A DNA stretch of 64,000 bases from Pleurotus djamor (taxonomy: Eukaryota > Basidiomycota > Agaricomycetes > Agaricales > Pleurotaceae), in contig JAPEVF010000180.1 of the NCBI GenBank assembly GCA_029747585.1, positions 1 through 64,000 of the forward strand, written 5' to 3'. Shown piece by piece: positions 38,741 to 49,672 of the stretch. Below the pieces are notes generated by a model. It was given only the letters and a program-made list of their open reading frames with translations, was not told the DNA's origin and searched no databases. Each line of letters opens with the position of its first letter. Within the stretch, counting starts at the first letter, position 1. Made by a program: the position numbers and the translations under genes.

Positions 38741-39577
38741 ATGAACCACCACGCTCGATACAGCCCCTGTGCTCAGCACATCAACTCTAACCTTCCGCAA
38801 GTTCCAGGCGGTCTGCGATCTCCTTTCATGGGAACGACTTCCCGCCAACAGCGACCCTTCAAAGGTGTCCCTGAGCAGAACCAGGATCTTCGTATCCTCT
38901 ATCAAATCTTCGACTACCTCTATGCCAGCGACCCTGGTTTCCGCGACTTCGTCTCTGAACGCGAAGCAGAATATCGCCCTCGTGTTCGCCAGACTGCAAA
39001 TACCTTCGTCGGCACTCCCATTCCCAACGCTGATTTTCGAGGCCTCGATAACGGATCTCCCCGTGGAGATCACCACCATAACCCTCCGTTCCAGGTTTAC
39101 TCTGATGCACCCCCTCCCAGCCCATCCTTCTCTTGCCCTCCGTCTCCTCACCAAGCTCAATCATCCCAGTCTCCAGCCCAAGCTCATCCCAACGACGACT
39201 ACAACTACTTCACCCTCAGATCCGCAGCGCGCCAATTGCGCTTTGACAACGCTGAATAGGATGAGGACGAGTATGAGGGAGTTGTTGATGATGGAGTTGA
39301 TGAATTTGGGAGTCCGTTCTTTGACCCCGATCACGAGTATGATGGTGGAGAGGAGCGTCTCCGACAGCTGGCTGAGCTTGCCAGTACCCATGGGCATGGC
39401 CCGCCCTCCACTACCCCTCCCCAGCACCGACCAATTCGACTATTCAAGCACCTACTCAAGGAACGGTTTCTGGTGTCACTAATACCGTTGGTCAACAAGG
39501 TAGCAAGGACAAAGCAATCGAAATCCGAGTCAAGATGTCAATTTCACGCTTGCTCAACTAGGTCTTTGACGTCTTGA
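38741..39577 (+). CDS. Pro/Ser-rich low-complexity protein split by an in-frame TAG
   Basis: The ATG at 38,741 opens 172 codons to a TAG at 39,257-39,259. The same frame then stays open for another 105 codons to the TGA at 39,575-39,577, beginning with a strongly acidic stretch (DEDEYEGVVDDGVDEF) that looks coding. The first part holds a segment with a helical look (ILYQIFDYLYASDPGFRDF) and a Pro/Ser-rich tail. No intron is apparent. Either the TAG is a nonsense mutation in a 278-residue protein, or the protein ends at 39,256 and the rest is chance or readthrough. No named family was recognised. The upstream TATA box supports transcription. Confidence 0.5.
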
Positions 39578-41899
39578 CTTTTGACCAGATGGACTCTTCG
39601 TACTTCACACTTCTTTTCTTAGGGTTTACCGATTTAATTTTACGGGTTTGGGCGGTGTGGACTTCGTCTTCATAGCCCATGGTTGTCATGTGTACTACTA
39701 CAACTGCTATTTCTTCTGCTTTTTTGCTTTGTATTTTTGCTGTCTATATCGCATTTTGATTTTGGCTCTATCCTGTCGTAATCGATCATAAGTATCTACT
39801 TCTCGCACTGTTTTAGAGTATTGGACGAAATTTCCGCAGTCTAATTTTTCTGTCTTAGGCTCGTGTCTTCTCAACTGCTTCGGGATGTATTTGTCGCGTT
39901 GAACTCAAATGAATTCAGAACAATGGTAATGCTTTTCCTCGTGTTCTGGCCTTGACCAAAGAGTAAATAGACTGGGACTTCGGAGGTGGATATTCTCTGT
40001 TACTAGGCGGGAGACCTAGATGAGATGTAGTTCGACACGACCACTGTAGATTTCAAGAATCAAACTAATTGTATTTTCGTGACTTGGTTGAGGCTACTGA
40101 ACGTATGAGTAAATGTCCAAAGACTACGATAGCCACAGAGTTTACATGCATTATGGGTGATTCTGAGGTAGGTACCAAGTCCAAGAGTCCGAGGAACGAC
40201 TGTGCGAGGTACGAACAGGGATCAGAAGATCGAAGTAACGGAGTAACGAAAGAGCGTCCGTATTGGTAGGGAGAGACCTATAATCTACTTGTCCGAACAT
40301 AATTTAACGTGTACGTCTCCATCTTCAACATCTGCGTCTTCACCGCCATCCTCAAGACTAGAGTACAGCTTGCCCTTCCATCGCCCGACGCCAAGTCACC
40401 CGTGATTCCAGCAGGATTCCAGAGCCTTGGTAAGCACCACCAATCAAGCACCATAATACACCAGCAACTTGAGGTGTCTATGAGACTATGACCGAGCTCT
40501 CGAATCGGAGCGAGTGCGACCTGTGTTTGGTCGTCGACTGGTCGCCGTACTCTAGCCGTATCAAGATTGGAATTGGAATTGGGAATTGAGGGTGGGAAGT
40601 GGTGTAGAGTAGCTATCTTGGATTTGTGGGCTGAACAACGATGTCTGTGGTTGTATTTCGACTTCGATGATTTGGGTTCCGAGGGCCGATCTTTGGGGGT
40701 GGCTATAGTGTACGCTGTGCGTAAGGGAGCGGAGCTGGCGGATGGCATGACCAAAGCTCCGCGGGAACGACAGACGATGCGTAAGCACAACAGTCTCGTC
40801 GTGCTCCGTCCTTCTGGCACCTATCAAAGACCACCGACCAGCACCGGACAGCGAGCAAGGAAGGGCTGTAACCGTGACTTGAGATCGCCTGCGAGAGGTC
40901 GATCTAAAAACTCGTATGAGATCCGCGTGGACATGAAAAGGAGGTAGAGTAGATACCTGACGGGATATGACTGAGTACCTCTTCGGCTCCACCATCCTCA
41001 TTGCCTTCTGTTTCCCTGTTTGCAAACATCATATCTAACGCTAACGCTAACGCTCTTCCCGAAGGTGATACCTTAAACCGCCGCGAGACGTGATGCTGTG
41101 TACCACGTTCGGAGTGGCATAGGACCAAACATGACAGCTGTTGAGCAGAAGCAAAAGCCAGACAAAGAAATAAGAGCCTTGTTGACGACTCATCCTCATC
41201 CATAGACCGTCTGTCTTGGTAGATCATTGACTCTGCTCCCTGGAGAAGGGTACCAGCGGAACGCGAGCGCAAGGATAGAGTATGGATGCTTGTGCGCGCA
41301 AGTGAGTAGAAGACTGGGGGTATGGGAGTGTGTTGGGAAGGTACGATTCGATGCGATGTGGTGGCGACATTTGCGTTGGTGCTGTTGGTGCGGTTCAAAC
41401 GGCATAATACGCTGGACTAGCAATGGCAATATCTCGTCGTTGTTCTTCTTCGTCGCGTCCCTCTTTCCCTTCATCTTCTCCATCTTCTGCCTCCTGATTC
41501 TTCGTCCTGCGACAGCGAGTCCTCCTCCCGCCCCTCAACCGTACCCATCCCAACCAGCGCAGACACACCCTCATACCTGCATTCCAATTCCACGCTCTAC
41601 ACTCGTCTCACGTAACGCAGCTTTTGAGTGCCAATGGCGAAGACGCCCAAGGGAATGGAGGGAGGAACTGGCGTCAGCGAGGAAGAGGGGCAGGAAGAGC
41701 AAGAGCAGGGAAGGGGGATCAGAAGGAAGAATGAGAGGACGGGGCAGTATGTTCCATATGGACGTCGCCGTCGACTGGGAGCATGAGCAAAGGATTCGCA
41801 GCGACCCTGAGCTCGAACGTTTGAAGATTGAACGTTGAACCTGGAAAGCTTTATGCCGATACTGGGAGGGGTGGTTGGCGCAGGTGATGGGATCGTCAG
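39578..41899. other. Region without a firmly supported gene
   Basis: Thymine-rich sequence to about 39,860 is probably 3'UTR. A plus-strand ORF at 41,227-41,838 contains a hydrophobic stretch and a Glu/Arg-rich end (DPELERLKIER) and could be the 5' part of the gene at 41,900, but the join is unclear. Confidence 0.35.
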
Positions 41900-42628
41900 G
41901 CTGCCGGTGACATCGGCACTCCTGCGGCCAGCACTGCTCCAGCTCCTTCTACCACTGCGTTCTCCGCAGCATCCACCCCCTCCAACGTCACCTTCACCGA
42001 GATACTCACCGACGACAAGGCGGGCTACGAAGAAGAAACGGAAGGGGGGTTTGGCTCGGCCAGTGTCACCGCCGTCGGTGCAAACTTCCTTTCTCATCTA
42101 GCACGCCCGCAGATCGCTCCTTCTGGACGGGCATCCACTGAACCTCCCCGCTCCAGCAGCCCTGCAAGTGAACCCTCGCTTCGTGAGAGCTACGAACGCG
42201 CGGACATTTCGGGCCCCTTTTGGTTGGTGCGTCTTGACGATTCATCTTCCATGATGTTCAAGAACTTGTAAGCCGCCTTTCTATTTCTCATGTTAACGTT
42301 ACCAATGCTTACTCTTAACCTCTTCAGTGCCTGCGCTAAGAGAGTCTTCGATCGCTCGCTTGGGTCAGGTTATTACCCAGAGATTCTCAAGGCTGTTGGT
42401 CTCGTCAATCCAATGGACAATCTGCTGCGTAAGACACCTCGAGAGACGGTTTTCTACGGGGTGAAGTCAAGGGATAGCGCACATTGGTTTTTGACGAGGG
42501 CTGCAGCACAGCGGTGCTTCCTGGCAGAGTGCGCAGTATACAGCTACACTTCGGTTGTCATTTCGACCAACTCCACGCGAACCTGGTCGTACCTCCAAGA
42601 CACAGATTTCTACAGCTTTACCTACTAG
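41900..42628 (+). CDS. Unknown protein, C-terminal part
   Basis: Two exons join in frame: 41900-42267 and 42328-42628, with a 60-nt intron (GTAAGC...CTTCAG). The first is Ala/Ser/Thr-rich and includes FTEILTDDKAGYEEE and GPFWLVRLDD. The second has FDRSLGSGYYPEILKAVGLV and ends TDFYSFTY. Codon use and splice borders look like a real gene. The 5' end is not resolved. No family recognised. Confidence 0.5.
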
Positions 42629-43170
42629 TTGATGTTGAAAAGAGTTGTTCATTCCCCTCCGTTGCTATTTGTCGTGCTGTTTGTTCGCGTACCTGTTACT
42701 CGCTTAGTATCCTTAAAATAGAAATATGGCCATTCAGATTTTACGTCTTTCAGAGCCTGATCATATGTTGCGCATCCAACCAGTGAATAATAAATTCAGG
42801 CAGAATATTTTTGGTTTATTTCAATCAGACCCAGAGATCAGGAAGATGGCATTGTCATTTGTTGTACAAGCACCGAGTCTTATTTGAAGCGGTGCTGTAT
42901 TCCCCTCACAATGTCGCTAAAGTGAACGAGACTAAGAAAATTTTGCATACGGCGTTCCATCTACAATCTGGATGCTCTGCTTGGCATGGCCGCTTGACGT
43001 TCTGAATCTTGGGTCAATAGATCAGGGTAGACCAATAACCGTCTGTCTGAGAGGGTGTATTCACCAAGCAGATCCTCCCTTCTTTCCATCTCTTTCCTTA
43101 CCTTGCTTGGGCATTTCTAGCCATTCACGCCGTCTTTGACCGATTGCTCTCTTGCTTTCCATCACCATCG
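42629..43170. other. Intergenic region
   Basis: AT-rich flank between two plus-strand genes. No gene or repeat identified. Confidence 0.4.
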
Positions 43171-45348
43171 ATGCCAGGACCGAGTAACGGACCTCCCCGT
43201 CCTAAAAAACGTCGTCAGAAGGACACGACCGAGGCTCCGCGCAAACGAGGAAACCGTGGTGATTTTCAAGGCCGGCGGTTGCAGCATTTGGACCAAGCGT
43301 TCAGCGACTACATGGCGGCATCCAGCATCTCAAGCACCAAAGTAACCGAATGGTTCAACAACGACTTCTTCCCTGGCTGGTTTGAGAAGTTTCCTTGGTA
43401 CATTCCCCTCACTGAGGAGGTGCCTGTCGACATCGATGTTGAGAAGGGGGAGGCTGAGCTTTCTGCAGAAGTCAATGATATGAAGGAGGACGCCAAGAAG
43501 GCTATTTGTTCGGTACGTTGTTGAGAAGCCCCCTTCGTCCCGGTCAGCTAGCTAACACATCCTCCAGAAACTCAAGACTTGGTTGAATTACCAACGGACG
43601 GCAAGGAAGGAAAAGGCGGCGACAAACGCATGGCAGCCCTGGCTGAACCAGCTTCGGGATGCGAGCTCTGTCCGTCCTCGAAGACTGAATGACTGGCAGT
43701 ACTTCATCAAGTTCGAAGTGTTCTTCGAGGAGGTTGAAGCTGCGTTCAGTGCAAAGTGGCCGCCGGATTCGTTCCCTAACGAAGAAAGGTTGAACAAAGT
43801 ACGAGAGGTCGCCGAGGAGCTTTTAAAGTCTAAGGGTGATGAGGTGAAGCAGCGTATCCACCAAGAAGCAGACGCACAACACAATGAAGCAATGGCGAAG
43901 TGGAACAAGGGAAGCTGGACGGAAGATGTAACTGACCCTGAAGAGCGAGCGGCGTAAGCGCACGTTGCCTTTCACTCACTCTCACCATGCTGATGCCGCT
44001 GCCAGAGCAATCAACGCCCTATCTCAAGTAGTTCAGCCTCTACTTGATGGGATACGTGCAATGACGGGTCTTTACATCGGGATGTTTGCTGTCGATGTGA
44101 CGTCTGATGAGTCTGCTGCCCTATCTGACCGAATCCATGGGTTTTAGTGAGTATTCCAAAAACGATTGTTCAACTTGTCCCGTCGCTAATTGCTTTCACT
44201 GACAGCCTCGACGCTGGGAAATGTAGTGATGGGAAAACATTTTCGAAGTATGACCCGAAGGGCTTTAAAGTGTGCTCGAAGCTTTTTGCAAGGTTTGTAA
44301 TGGCTGCTGGCGGCGGTGAGTGGGTTTCATCTACAGCATTCATGGCGATATTTACACAGTCTCTAGTTGGTTCTGCCCCAGCAGATGAACCACTTTCATA
44401 CCAGGACATCCTCAAAGAAATTCTTCCAGCCTCTGCGTTCCTCGACCTCGCAAACCAAGGTTCTTCACAAGCGCACCCCATGACAACCCCTCATATTTCA
44501 CGCATTCTTCCCCGCACTCCCATAACCGCCTCTTCCGCGAGAACGAACCCCTCTTCTGCCCCGACAGGCTCCACTTCTTCCTCCACTCAAGCATCTGCAG
44601 CGTCTCAAAATCCGCTCGAAGCAACGATTTCCCAAATTCGAAGGGAATTTCATCAAGTCGGAAAGGCTGCTGATGTCTCGGAGGAGCTTATTCTCGAACT
44701 CGCCAAGCTTCCTCTACACGAGAAAACCACATGCCTCAGCGGCCTCTTGAAGACTTCGGCATACGAACTCCAAAGGGAAAGCAAGCTTGCCAAGAATCGC
44801 GTGCTCTTCACCCAGCTCGGTTTTGACGACCTTGCTTTCCCCGCGCGTCCACAGAAGAGGCGAGCGGACGAAGACGACGAAGACGAAGACGAGGCTGCCT
44901 ACCAACCTAGCACGCCCGATAGGCGTCGGAAAGGGAAGGCCCCAGTGCAAGTGCGTCGCTCTTCGCGGCATGCTCAGCCGGCTGAGGCGCGAGGCGAGGG
45001 GGAGGATGCCGTTGTTGCACGTCAGACGGGGGACAGCAGTGTTGTGGTTGATGAACCAATGGTAAGTTTCCCATTTATTCGAGTGCAAAGTATTCATTAA
45101 GTCTTCCTTTTACTGCCATTTAGGATGTCGACGACGAGCCGCCATCATCCACTGAAGACTCCACTTCCCTGCCACCCCTCGACTTTGAACCGGCTAGTCG
45201 CGAAGGAAGTACGCCTCCTCTTCCCTCCCCACCTTCCACAGTAATACCAGCTATTTCACTCAACACTGTTCCAGGAGTTGTTACATTCTGTTGTTTATGG
45301 TTTGCAGGTACTACGTGGATTACAACAAACAAGGTAGACTGTTTCTAG
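43171..45348 (+). CDS. Member of an expanded agaricomycete family (GDF...FPW motifs), 616 aa
   Basis: Six exons join in phase: 43171-43512, 43568-43953, 44006-44146, 44206-45061, 45124-45208 and 45308-45348. The N-terminus is basic (RPKKRRQK), followed by RGNRGDFQGRR, a WFNNDFFPGWFEKFPW segment, and helical Lys/Glu-rich blocks. The middle has a KTFSKYDPKGFKV segment, then a Ser/Thr-rich region and a basic, acidic-flanked segment (QKRRADEDDEDEDE) like a nuclear-localisation region. Proteins of this layout occur in large numbers in mushroom genomes, often near transposons; their function is not known to me. The last exon lies inside the first units of the minisatellite that the neighbouring transposon interrupted. 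In another frame those units encode an 11-residue repeat (GRLFLVVNNGE / GRVWLVIN). Confidence 0.7.
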
Positions 45349-45389
45349 TGGTTAACAATGGAGAAGGTAGAGTGTGGCTGGTAATCAAC
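45308..45389 (+). repeat. Left part of the GGTA minisatellite
   Basis: Three units beginning GGTACTACG, GGTAGACTG and GGTAGAGTG. The last is identical over 25 bp (45,365-45,389) to a unit at 53,258-53,282. The array is cut here by the transposon and resumes at 53,147. Confidence 0.85.
45383..45389. repeat. Left target-site duplication AATCAAC
   Basis: Seven bases directly outside the left terminal inverted repeat, matched at 53,147-53,153 outside the right one. If one copy and the element are removed, the join recreates a normal minisatellite unit. Confidence 0.8.
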
Positions 45390-45402
45390 CTCTAGAAAAC
45401 CC
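45390..45402 (+). repeat. Left terminal inverted repeat
   Basis: CTCTAGAAAACCC, an exact complement of 53,134-53,146. Confidence 0.85.
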
Positions 45403-45571
45403 GATTGGAGCGGTTATTCCCATCTCTTCCCCCCTTTTGGCTGGTTCACGTAAGAGCTTGGACCGGCTGATGCCCTACTTAGGCAAGATTTTCGGACTCG
45501 GGGATCCCGGGCATAATTTGAGAAAATGAGAGAAGGCGGACCGGGACGGACCGTGGATATTGCCCAAATTT

Positions 45572-45602
45572 GTCATATCTAGGTACAAATTTGGCATTAT
45601 CA
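45572..45602. repeat. 10-bp subterminal hairpin
   Basis: CCAAATTTGT and ACAAATTTGG separated by about 11 bp, about 180 bp inside the left end. A transposase-binding or cruciform role is possible. Confidence 0.6.
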
Positions 45603-45950
45603 GACAAAGATGGGTGTTATCTTTCGATCAAGTGTAAATTCTTCAAGTCGAAAGCGCCCAGGCGCCAAATTATATTTCTGAGTGCCAAGTGTTTGCGGTG
45701 CATCCCACTGCAAGACCATCTATTTGAGCAGCCTCTCTGTGGCCACTGAGTACTATCTAGCATCGTCTCAAATGCGTAGGCCGCCATTTTTGCTCTGTCG
45801 CCTTGGCATTTCCGGTTATCTCTAGCACTCTAGCAGAAGGTATTGAAGTCGTCACCCTTCCTTCGACAAGGGAAACCTCCAGTATAAAAGCTATCTCATT
45901 GAAGCTCTGTCTGATCAATATCAACTCGATTTCTGCTCCCCCTCCTTTCT

Positions 45951-48900
45951 ATGTCTGAACCTATCTTCTGCTACTGTTCTACATGTCGGGGGACAAAGTC
46001 TCGCACTGTCAAGACAGTGCAGGAACATATCCGCCGAGACAAGAGGGATGCCGATTTATCCGTTCAAAATCCGACGCACGCCAACTCCCTACGCGATTTT
46101 GCTCAGAGGAACGAATTGATGTTAGCAAAGCAACGTCAACGTAAGTACAATTATCACCTGTATTCTCACAGGCACATCCTAATCACTAATCATCATTGTC
46201 TCTTTTCCCTTCCCCATCAGCTCGCATCGAGTCCACTATAACTGCGGTGCCCCCTTCGGACCCAACAGCACCTCAAAATAGTGCGCCACGGATTCAGGAC
46301 AGCGAAAGCGACGACCCATTCATCTCCAGTAAGTCTTTCTTATCATCGTTGCGCAGATACCATCTGACGCAATCTGCGCTCCCATAGGTGGCAGTAGCGT
46401 GACTATGCCTCTTGATCAGCTGCATATCTGTGGTGTTCCAGGTGAGTTTCCCTTTAATCTAGTCTGCGCCGACCCATTGACTGATTATTTTTTGTGCTAC
46501 CAATTTAAGTTGCCCAAATACTTGACCTCCCCCTTGACAATGATGCCGTTGTTTTCATGCCAAAAGGTAAGTGATGTTTTTACATCCCCTCGAGGAGAAA
46601 TTTTCTTACTCTCGTTCCAGAAGATGACATTGCATCCGACGAACTTAGGGAACACGATGCGGATATATCAATGGCAGATCCTCTCGGCGAAGTCTCCGAC
46701 TCGACGGAAAGCCACTCTAACTCTCTCGACGCGGGGCATGGTGATGAACTCAACAGCCCCGGTCGGAGTGGCGTAGCGGCCGCTGGGAATGACTTTCCTG
46801 ACGATGGTGTGTCAATAACATCGGGTACCGATATACTGGACGACAATTGCTTCGCTACTGAGCGCGAACAACCCGAAAGGGAGCGTATGCACTACATTGG
46901 TGACGAAGAACCAGATGAACTGGAGCTTGTCAAGGACGACGACGAAATCAACACACATGGAAATCCCCTCCCCCTTGATGCTAACTCTGTCTCTTTGGAT
47001 GAGCTTCGCGCGCATATCATCGGGTCTTATCGGTGTCCACCAAATGGCCAACCAAGTATTCACCCCTCTGGTCCCCAGCACCTCACCTCCTCTGAGAAAG
47101 CATCATTGCGCCACTACCTTGCCTGGAAGCGTAGTAACTCAACGACCCTTGCATACAAAGAGTTTGCCGCCTCACTCGAAGCAACAACAGCATCAAGCTC
47201 CGTCAAAATCATGGGGCTCAAAGCTGTCCGACAACTAGCCCAAGAGCTGACGGGTATTTTCCCAAAGAAGGTCGACATATGCGCAAACAATTGCCTTGCA
47301 TTTACCGGTGCCCATGCAAAATTACAACATTGCCCCGTTGTCCTGAAACGAGACACTCCCATGCGTCAGGCGGGCAGCATCGCGCGCAAGAAGGGGGATA
47401 TATGTGGACATCCTCGGTGCATTCCTTATAAAGGGCCGGGGAAAGAACGCAACCCAAAACGCTATGCTCAAATGCTGGTCCTTCCGATCTTCGAAACCAT
47501 TCGTGCCATGTTTTCGAACGCCAAAACCGCCAAACTATTACGACACCGAGACCAAGTTATGATGGACACATTGAAGGCTTTGTATCAGGGGACACAAGGG
47601 AGGGTCTACAGCGACTTCGGAGATTCTCAAATCCACATGTCGCTTCGCGCCAAGGGACTATTCCAGGATCCCCGTGAATGTGCTGGCGCGATAACCACCG
47701 ATGGCGCTATGCTTACGCTGCAGAAGCAGTCTGAAGTTTGGGTGGCTATCCTTATACTTTACAATCTNCCCCCCCGAGGTTCGGTATCGTCTCGAAAATC
47801 TCATCATCATGTTCATAATCCCTGGTCCTTGGCCCCCTCGATTGATCGAGACCTTTTTCTACCAATCATTTGTCAACATGCTCCAGGCAAGCGAGGGCAT
47901 CTGGATGTACGATGTTTACGCCTCCGAACGCTTCGTATTCAAATTCCACCTCGTTGGACTTCTAGGCGATCTGATGGCCAGCTACAAGTTTAATGCCGGC
48001 ACGGGCACTAGCGGTGTTCATGCGGACATCTATACAAATGTTGCTGGCGCGAGGGCAACAGCTAAAGGCAACCGCCAGTATATTGTCATCTGGAGCACCG
48101 ACCTCATCCGTGTCCTCAACCCAGAGCGACCTCAGTACGACTATTATGATATCCCCTGCCGGAATGAAGCATTCTTTCTTCAAATGATTCAACGGCTATC
48201 TAATGCAAAGGATGAGAAGCAGCGAGTCCTCATCGGACGCGAAACCGGAATCACGTGCGTCCCACTTTTCGCCGCCAGTACGGGCTGAACGTATCCCACC
48301 TTCTTTCCTCTTGACTGTCTACACCAACTGTATGCAAATAATGCCAATCACCTCTATCGCTTCAACCTCGAGCTCGGCATCCTTCCGCCAGATAAGCATC
48401 GCCGATTTGGTGACATGCTGGTCCGCGCCATGCACACACTTCCAACGGTATTCAGCACATCCGTCAGAAATATCGCGGAGAAGCTTAACACGAGCTACAA
48501 GCTTTTTGAATGGATGGCCATTGTCCACTGGTACATTGGGCCGTTCATGATTGAGCTTGGTGTTGACAACCGCTACACTGCGCTCTTCTCCAAGTTTTCT
48601 CTGATTGCAGAAGTGTCAATGCGTCCTCAACCATTTACCGACCGTCAGCTTCACGACTTGACCGAGCTCATCATCTTGTTTCTCATCGAGTATGAAATTT
48701 TATACATCCGTTCTGTCAAGGATATTTCTCGGGGTCGCATCGTCACCTTCCAGCTTCTCCAGATCCCGCGGATAATTCGAGCATGGGGTTCTTACCGATC
48801 CGTTTCCCAAGGTACCTGTGAGCGAATGATTGGCTGGTTGGGGCACAAGGTTCGGACCGACAAAGCTCCATATGCGCAGCTCGCGAACATTATCCTTGAT

Positions 48901-49521
48901 CAAGAAATCGCAAAGTGTCTCCTTCTCTATTACCCTGACTTGGATGTAAACCGCCGTCAAACGCCGCCGCCTCGATTGCGTGTCTTCTCTCAGCTGCAAT
49001 TCAACCTTCGCGACCTCCAAGAGTACAGTGAACTCTCTCAACACCTACCCATCCTCTCATACTTCACGCACACCACATTTGGCCAAATTGCGAGCCTCAA
49101 AGACATCACTTCACGATTATCTCGATGGGGAAAGCTTCAGCTTGCCAATGGCAACACCCTTCAAAGTCAAATGCGCGAGTCTACGGTCAAGAACCTAACA
49201 CGCTCATCTCGGTACTTCGAAGGTATTGTTGATGGCCGATCGGTCTTCGGAGAGGCAATCGTCTTTTATCTTGTACGTTCCACAAAGCAGATTCTGGTTG
49301 TCTGCCGGGAAATCAAGAAGGTCGAGCTCGTGATGGATATCTGGTTACGTGGATCTTTTTCCTTGGACCTCTCTGTGTACGATGCCGCGATGATCTCGCC
49401 ATCCCTGATAGGAATTTGGCAGTATGGGGAGCGCGTTTACATTATTCGAAAGCATGCTGCTCAAGCTCTACTTACTGCCGCGGACTCTGCGATACCTTCC
49501 GAAACTAATACCGAAGATTGA
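45951..49521 (+). CDS. Tnp2-like transposase with one in-frame stop
   Basis: Exons 45951-46140, 46221-46328, 46388-46441, 46510-46566 and 46621-49521 join in phase, giving about 1,100 residues. The N-terminus has a small zinc-finger-like cluster (CYCSTC with a later His), as in many basidiomycete Tnp2 proteins. Next come VDICANNCLAFTG and a KRYAQMLVLPIF segment, the ITTDGAML block with a likely catalytic Asp, LPPEVRYR...IPGPWPP, and FPLDCLHQLY, which corresponds to the D-x-MH-like motif of the family. The protein would act in the nucleus, binding the element ends and cutting DNA with a DDE-type core. An N before a C run at 47,768 shifts the frame; dropping it restores the reading. A TGA at 48,286-48,288 lies in frame, 8 codons before FPLDCLHQLY, so this copy may be inactive. 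Confidence 0.82.
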
Positions 49522-49672
49522 TGTACTAAATGAATTCTCTGTGTAGTGCTCTATGGTCCTTTTCTAATGCGTAGTTTGTGTTTCTCTTCCAAGATAGGAG
49601 CCTGGTCATGTGATCGAAATCTAAACTTGTTGGTTCTTCTTTTGTGCCTTGTTGTTCTGTGCGTCGTCCAGC

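Noticed and set aside
44714..45097. 127-aa minus-strand ORF inside the 43,171 gene
   Set aside because: Shadow of a Glu/Arg-rich exon; the plus strand has the consistent splice borders.
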